Below, piece by piece: positions 6,357 to 8,305 of a stretch of DNA of 8,305 nt. The notes below the pieces were generated by a model that made no database searches, was not told the DNA's origin, and was given only the letters and a program-made list of their open reading frames with translations. The position numbers and the translations under genes are program-made. Position 1 is the stretch's first letter; each line of letters starts with the position of its first letter. The stretch comes from Candidatus Solibacter sp. (GTDB lineage Bacteria; Acidobacteriota; Terriglobia; Bryobacterales; Bryobacteraceae): the NCBI GenBank assembly GCA_017883345.1, contig JADGNT010000192.1, positions 1-8,305 on the forward strand, in the 5' to 3' direction.

Positions 6357-6429
6357 GCGTAACAGGTGGCTGGTACCCGGTACGGGAGCGGCCTAACAAA
6401 AACCACAAAACGGTTACCATGGAGAGAGC
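6357..6429. promoter_or_regulatory. Divergent intergenic promoter region
   Basis: This short, locally AT-richer spacer (AACAAAAACCACAAAACGG at 6394-6412) lies between two divergent genes and must hold both promoters. No convincing -35/-10 pair is visible in either direction. GGAGAG at 6421-6426 is a good Shine-Dalgarno for the plus-strand gene, although it sits close to the ATG. Confidence 0.45.
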
Positions 6430-7008
6430 ATGGATTTTAATCCGCACGGGGTGCTGTCCCGGATTCCCGCCGAGCAGCGACTGAATGTATTTGCCCTGGT
6501 AATTTACATACCCGATCCGTTGGGGCGTTTTCTCGACGATCTGCGCAGGGACCTGGTGCCAGGGTGTAACCCGCACGCACATGTCAGTGTGCTGCCGCCG
6601 CGCCCGCTGGCCGTGGATTGGCAGGCGGCCGGCGAGCAGGTGCGGGTGTGCGCCGGGAACTGGGCGCCGTTCGATATCGTGCTCCAGCGGATTCGCATCT
6701 TCCCGGTGACCAACGTGATCTACCTCGAGTTGGGCCAGGGTGAGACGGAGATGTTCCGCATCCACGCGGCCATGAATTCGCAGGCGCTGGAATTCGACGA
6801 GCCCTTCGAATACCATCCGCACATCACGCTGGCGCAGGAGATTCCGCCGGGCCAGGCCGCCGCCGTGAACCGCCGGGCACAAGAGCTCTGGGACGGTTAC
6901 ACCGGGCCGCGCAGCTTCCGCGCCGAACGTACGGCGTTCGTGCAAAATACGCTCGGCAACTGCTGGATCGACCTCGCGGAGTTTTCCCTCGGTGCGGTTA
7001 CCGTCTAG
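6430..7008 (+). CDS. 2H phosphoesterase / 2'-5' RNA ligase-like protein
   Basis: A 192-residue cytoplasmic protein of the 2H phosphoesterase superfamily (LigT / 2'-5' RNA ligase / cyclic phosphodiesterase). The two signature H-x-S/T motifs are HVS at 51-53 (in NPHAHVSVLPP) and HIT at 131-133 (in EYHPHITLAQ). They sit about 80 residues apart, as expected for the duplicated half-domains, each at the end of a beta-strand. The family opens or forms 2',5'- or cyclic phosphodiester bonds in RNA or nucleotides; the exact substrate is unknown. The ATG at 6430 is preceded by GGAGAG. The gene is monocistronic as seen: the peptidase gene is divergent, and downstream there is a 265-bp spacer with a terminator-like hairpin. 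Confidence 0.85.
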   Translation: MDFNPHGVLSRIPAEQRLNVFALVIYIPDPLGRFLDDLRRDLVPGCNPHAHVSVLPPRPLAVDWQAAGEQVRVCAGNWAPFDIVLQRIRIFPVTNVIYLELGQGETEMFRIHAAMNSQALEFDEPFEYHPHITLAQEIPPGQAAAVNRRAQELWDGYTGPRSFRAERTAFVQNTLGNCWIDLAEFSLGAVTV

Positions 7009-7012
7009 TACA

Positions 7013-7121
7013 TCAACCGACTGATAAACCTCGCCACGTCAGCGCCCCCGCCGCTTCCTGTGCCGGCGGCAACTTCAATGCCTTCAACCGAATGATAAAC
7101 TTCGCCACGTCAGCGCCCCCG
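7013..7121. repeat. Tandem pair of a 38-bp direct repeat
   Basis: Copies at 7013-7050 and 7084-7121 match at 36 of 38 positions. They begin TCAACCGA and end TCGCCACGTCAGCGCCCCCG; the differences are C/A and C/T in the middle. The period is 71 bp, not a multiple of three, so this is not an in-frame protein repeat. Between them, CCGCCG/CGGCGG can pair. Nothing here looks coding. Confidence 0.85.
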
Positions 7122-7142
7122 TAGCGTAGCCTTCCAGGCTGC

Positions 7143-7170
7143 CACCTCGGCATTCGTGCCGAGGTGTTTT
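7143..7170 (+). terminator. Terminator-like hairpin after the 2H phosphoesterase gene
   Basis: A perfect 10-bp stem CACCTCGGCA/TGCCGAGGTG (7143-7152 with 7157-7166) with loop TTCG is followed directly by TTTT (7167-7170). This is the form of a rho-independent terminator on the plus strand, with a UUCG tetraloop. It lies 134 bp past the upstream stop. A smaller hairpin AGCCT/AGGCT (7128-7140) immediately precedes it. Because similar hairpins are scattered in this window, it could instead be another copy of a palindromic repeat. Confidence 0.6.
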
Positions 7171-7273
7171 CCGGCCACGAATTGAGCCTCAGTCGCTTCC
7201 GCCTGCTGCCAGCCCGCAAGTTTTTGAGACGAATGTCCCATTTCACCACTAAACTATTCGAACGAACCTGTCG

Positions 7274-7915
7274 ATGACTATTTCATCTGTGGATACTCTG
7301 GCGGTTTGTGATCCCGAACCGGTCGCCATGGAGGGCTTGCGTAGCCTCATGGAATCGATCGATGGACCGCGCGTGGTCGCGGTGGAAACCAATGTGGAAG
7401 ACGCCGTGACTGCGGTGCGCCAACTCCAGCCCTCGCTTCTGGTTGTGGATAAGGGGTTCGGCGTACCCACCTTGACCAGTTGGGTGCGCCTGCTGAACGC
7501 CGCGGAAAAACCGACCGCGGTGATCGTGTGGGGAACCCTGATGAGCGAGTCCGAGGCGCTGCGTTTCCTGCAGGCGGGTGCGGCCGGGGTGATCCGCAAA
7601 ACTGCGCCCCTGACGGAACTTGCCGGTTGCATCCGGGCGGTCGCGGCGGGAGGAAATTGGATGGAGAGCGACGTGTTGCGCGATCCGCGCTTGCCGCTCC
7701 GCACGGGACGTTCCGCGCTCACGCCACGCGAAGTGCAGGTCGTGGATCTGGTGGAGCGCGGATACAAGAATAAGGAGATCGGCCAGAGCCTGGGCATCCG
7801 CACCGGCACGGTGAAAATCCACCTGAAGCACATCTTCGAAAAAACCGGGATCCGGGGGCGCTACGGATTGGCCCTCTCCGGGCTCAAGCACAAGGCGTTG
7901 TTGACGGCGGGGTAG
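7274..7915 (+). CDS. NarL/LuxR-family response regulator
   Basis: A 213-residue two-domain transcription regulator. The N-terminal receiver domain (about 6-125) has the acidic pocket residues D13 and E15, the phospho-acceptor D59 in SLLVVDKG and the conserved K109 in GVIRKTA. The conserved Thr/Ser after strand 4 is replaced: VIVWGT has Gly where Thr/Ser is usual, with Thr one position later. The C-terminal LuxR-type helix-turn-helix is intact at about 149-201 (LTPREVQVVDLVERGYKNKEIGQSLGIRTGTVKIHLKHIF). It would bind DNA as a dimer, probably controlled by phosphorylation, but no sensor kinase gene is adjacent, so it is an orphan here. The ATG at 7274 lacks an obvious Shine-Dalgarno. Confidence 0.92.
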   Translation: MTISSVDTLAVCDPEPVAMEGLRSLMESIDGPRVVAVETNVEDAVTAVRQLQPSLLVVDKGFGVPTLTSWVRLLNAAEKPTAVIVWGTLMSESEALRFLQAGAAGVIRKTAPLTELAGCIRAVAAGGNWMESDVLRDPRLPLRTGRSALTPREVQVVDLVERGYKNKEIGQSLGIRTGTVKIHLKHIFEKTGIRGRYGLALSGLKHKALLTAG

Positions 7916-8191
7916 TCGGCAGCGAGCGCGACATAGAAGTGATGCCGATCCGGGTCCTTGGGTGAGACTGCCAATTCACGCGGACGGGCCTTCACGGGAT
8001 CTATCCCTGGAAACGATATGTAAGGCTCGACGAATCGGCAGATTGGCTTCGACCGGCGGCGGATTACTGGTGCCATGGGGATGCGCGCCAGCTATCGGTT
8101 TTTCTAAACACTGCGTGACAGTTCCCCCACTTTTATGCCGCGCACCCATACAGTCGCCAGCGGGCGCTCGCCACAGTGCTATGCTGAATCA
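7916..8191. other. Intergenic region, no gene assigned
   Basis: This spacer lies between the response regulator and the last gene. A minus-strand reading (8076 down to about 7920) gives a proline- and charge-rich peptide including FVEPYISFPGIDPVKARPRELAVSPKDPDRHHFYVAL, which I do not recognise. Its C-terminus runs into the regulator gene, so it may be chance or the relic of a gene. TATGCT at 8180-8185 could be a -10 element for the following gene. No tRNA, repeat or clear terminator is visible. Confidence 0.4.
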
Positions 8192-8305
8192 TTGACCCGC
8201 CTAGTATTGTTCTATTTGCCACTGCTGGGCCTTGTGGCATCCAACGCCGCCGCCCAGCCCACTGTCCTGTTGGACGCCATGTCCCAGGAACTAAACCGCA
8301 ACTTC
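8192..8305 (+). CDS. Secreted protein, N-terminal fragment (possibly TldD/PmbA-like)
   Basis: Only 38 codons are present and the frame runs off the window end. From a TTG at 8192 the sequence reads as a good signal peptide: T-R, then the hydrophobic core LVLFYLPLLGLVA, then SNAAA-QP, an Ala-x-Ala cleavage site. The mature part begins PTVLLDAMSQELNRNF. This 'DAM..EL.R' opening resembles that of exported TldD/PmbA (peptidase U62)-like proteins of Acidobacteriota; that assignment rests on about 15 residues and is tentative. An in-frame ATG at 8135 would add 19 residues ahead of the signal sequence and seems less likely. No Shine-Dalgarno is seen for either. Confidence 0.55.
   Translation, partial: MTRLVLFYLPLLGLVASNAAAQPTVLLDAMSQELNRNF

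Noticed and set aside
3840..6362. Very long plus-strand open frame (840 codons) antisense to the peptidase
   Set aside because: The first part is the RAYT relic and the rest is exactly antisense to a full-length M3 peptidase with all catalytic residues. Its composition (Ala, Gly, Val, Arg, Gln, His-rich) is what GC-rich codon usage produces on the opposite strand.
7013..7249. Minus-strand 78-codon frame between the 2H phosphoesterase and the regulator
   Set aside because: It covers the direct repeats and the hairpin. The repeat period is not a multiple of three and no start signal is seen.
7861..8076. Minus-strand 71-codon frame (VEPYISFPGIDPVKARPREL...) as a gene
   Set aside because: The peptide is less biased than most shadows, but it overlaps the regulator's 3' end, has no recognised family and no ribosome site. 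It is kept only as a note on the intergenic region.

Overview
The window is GC-rich bacterial chromosome. Gene content, the many short perfect hairpins between genes, and a RAYT-type (REP-associated tyrosine transposase) relic of the 'MPNHV...WLKGSTARQAN...FWQDESFDH' kind suggest an Acidobacteriota genome, perhaps Solibacter/Bryobacterales-like. This is inferred from protein style; no rRNA or marker gene is present to prove it.

Layout. 10-1308 (+) encodes an MFS exporter. It converges with, and overlaps by 57 bp, a minus-strand pair: a Nudix hydrolase resembling GDP-mannose mannosyl hydrolase (upstream) and an LPG_synthase_TM/UPF0104-type multi-pass membrane protein (downstream, apparently translationally coupled). 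From about 2890 to 4300 lies a 1.4-kb island of repeats and broken mobile DNA. It holds a 179-bp MITE-like element built from nested inverted repeats, a second 207-bp MITE-like element with a perfect 11-bp target duplication and four internal hairpins, a MazE/MazF-type toxin-antitoxin pair whose toxin loses its C-terminal half where a RAYT relic begins, a REP-like hairpin inside that relic, and another hairpin cluster. A large M3-family oligopeptidase (minus strand, 4302-6347) follows. Divergent from it is a 2H phosphoesterase/2'-5' RNA ligase-like gene (6430-7008). A repeat-bearing spacer with a terminator-like hairpin leads to a NarL/LuxR-type response regulator (7274-7915). The window ends inside a secreted protein (8192 onward) of which only the signal peptide and a short mature stretch are visible.

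How the parts relate. The housekeeping-type genes do not form one pathway. The most informative region is the island. A 15-bp core (GGTACCCTCTGGGTC) occurs three times: twice as an inverted pair inside the first MITE-like element and once as the loop of the hairpin inside the RAYT relic. This connects a REP-like repeat, a non-autonomous element and a decayed Y1/HUH transposase. The second MITE-like element sits 39 bp before the antitoxin start and may contribute part of its promoter.
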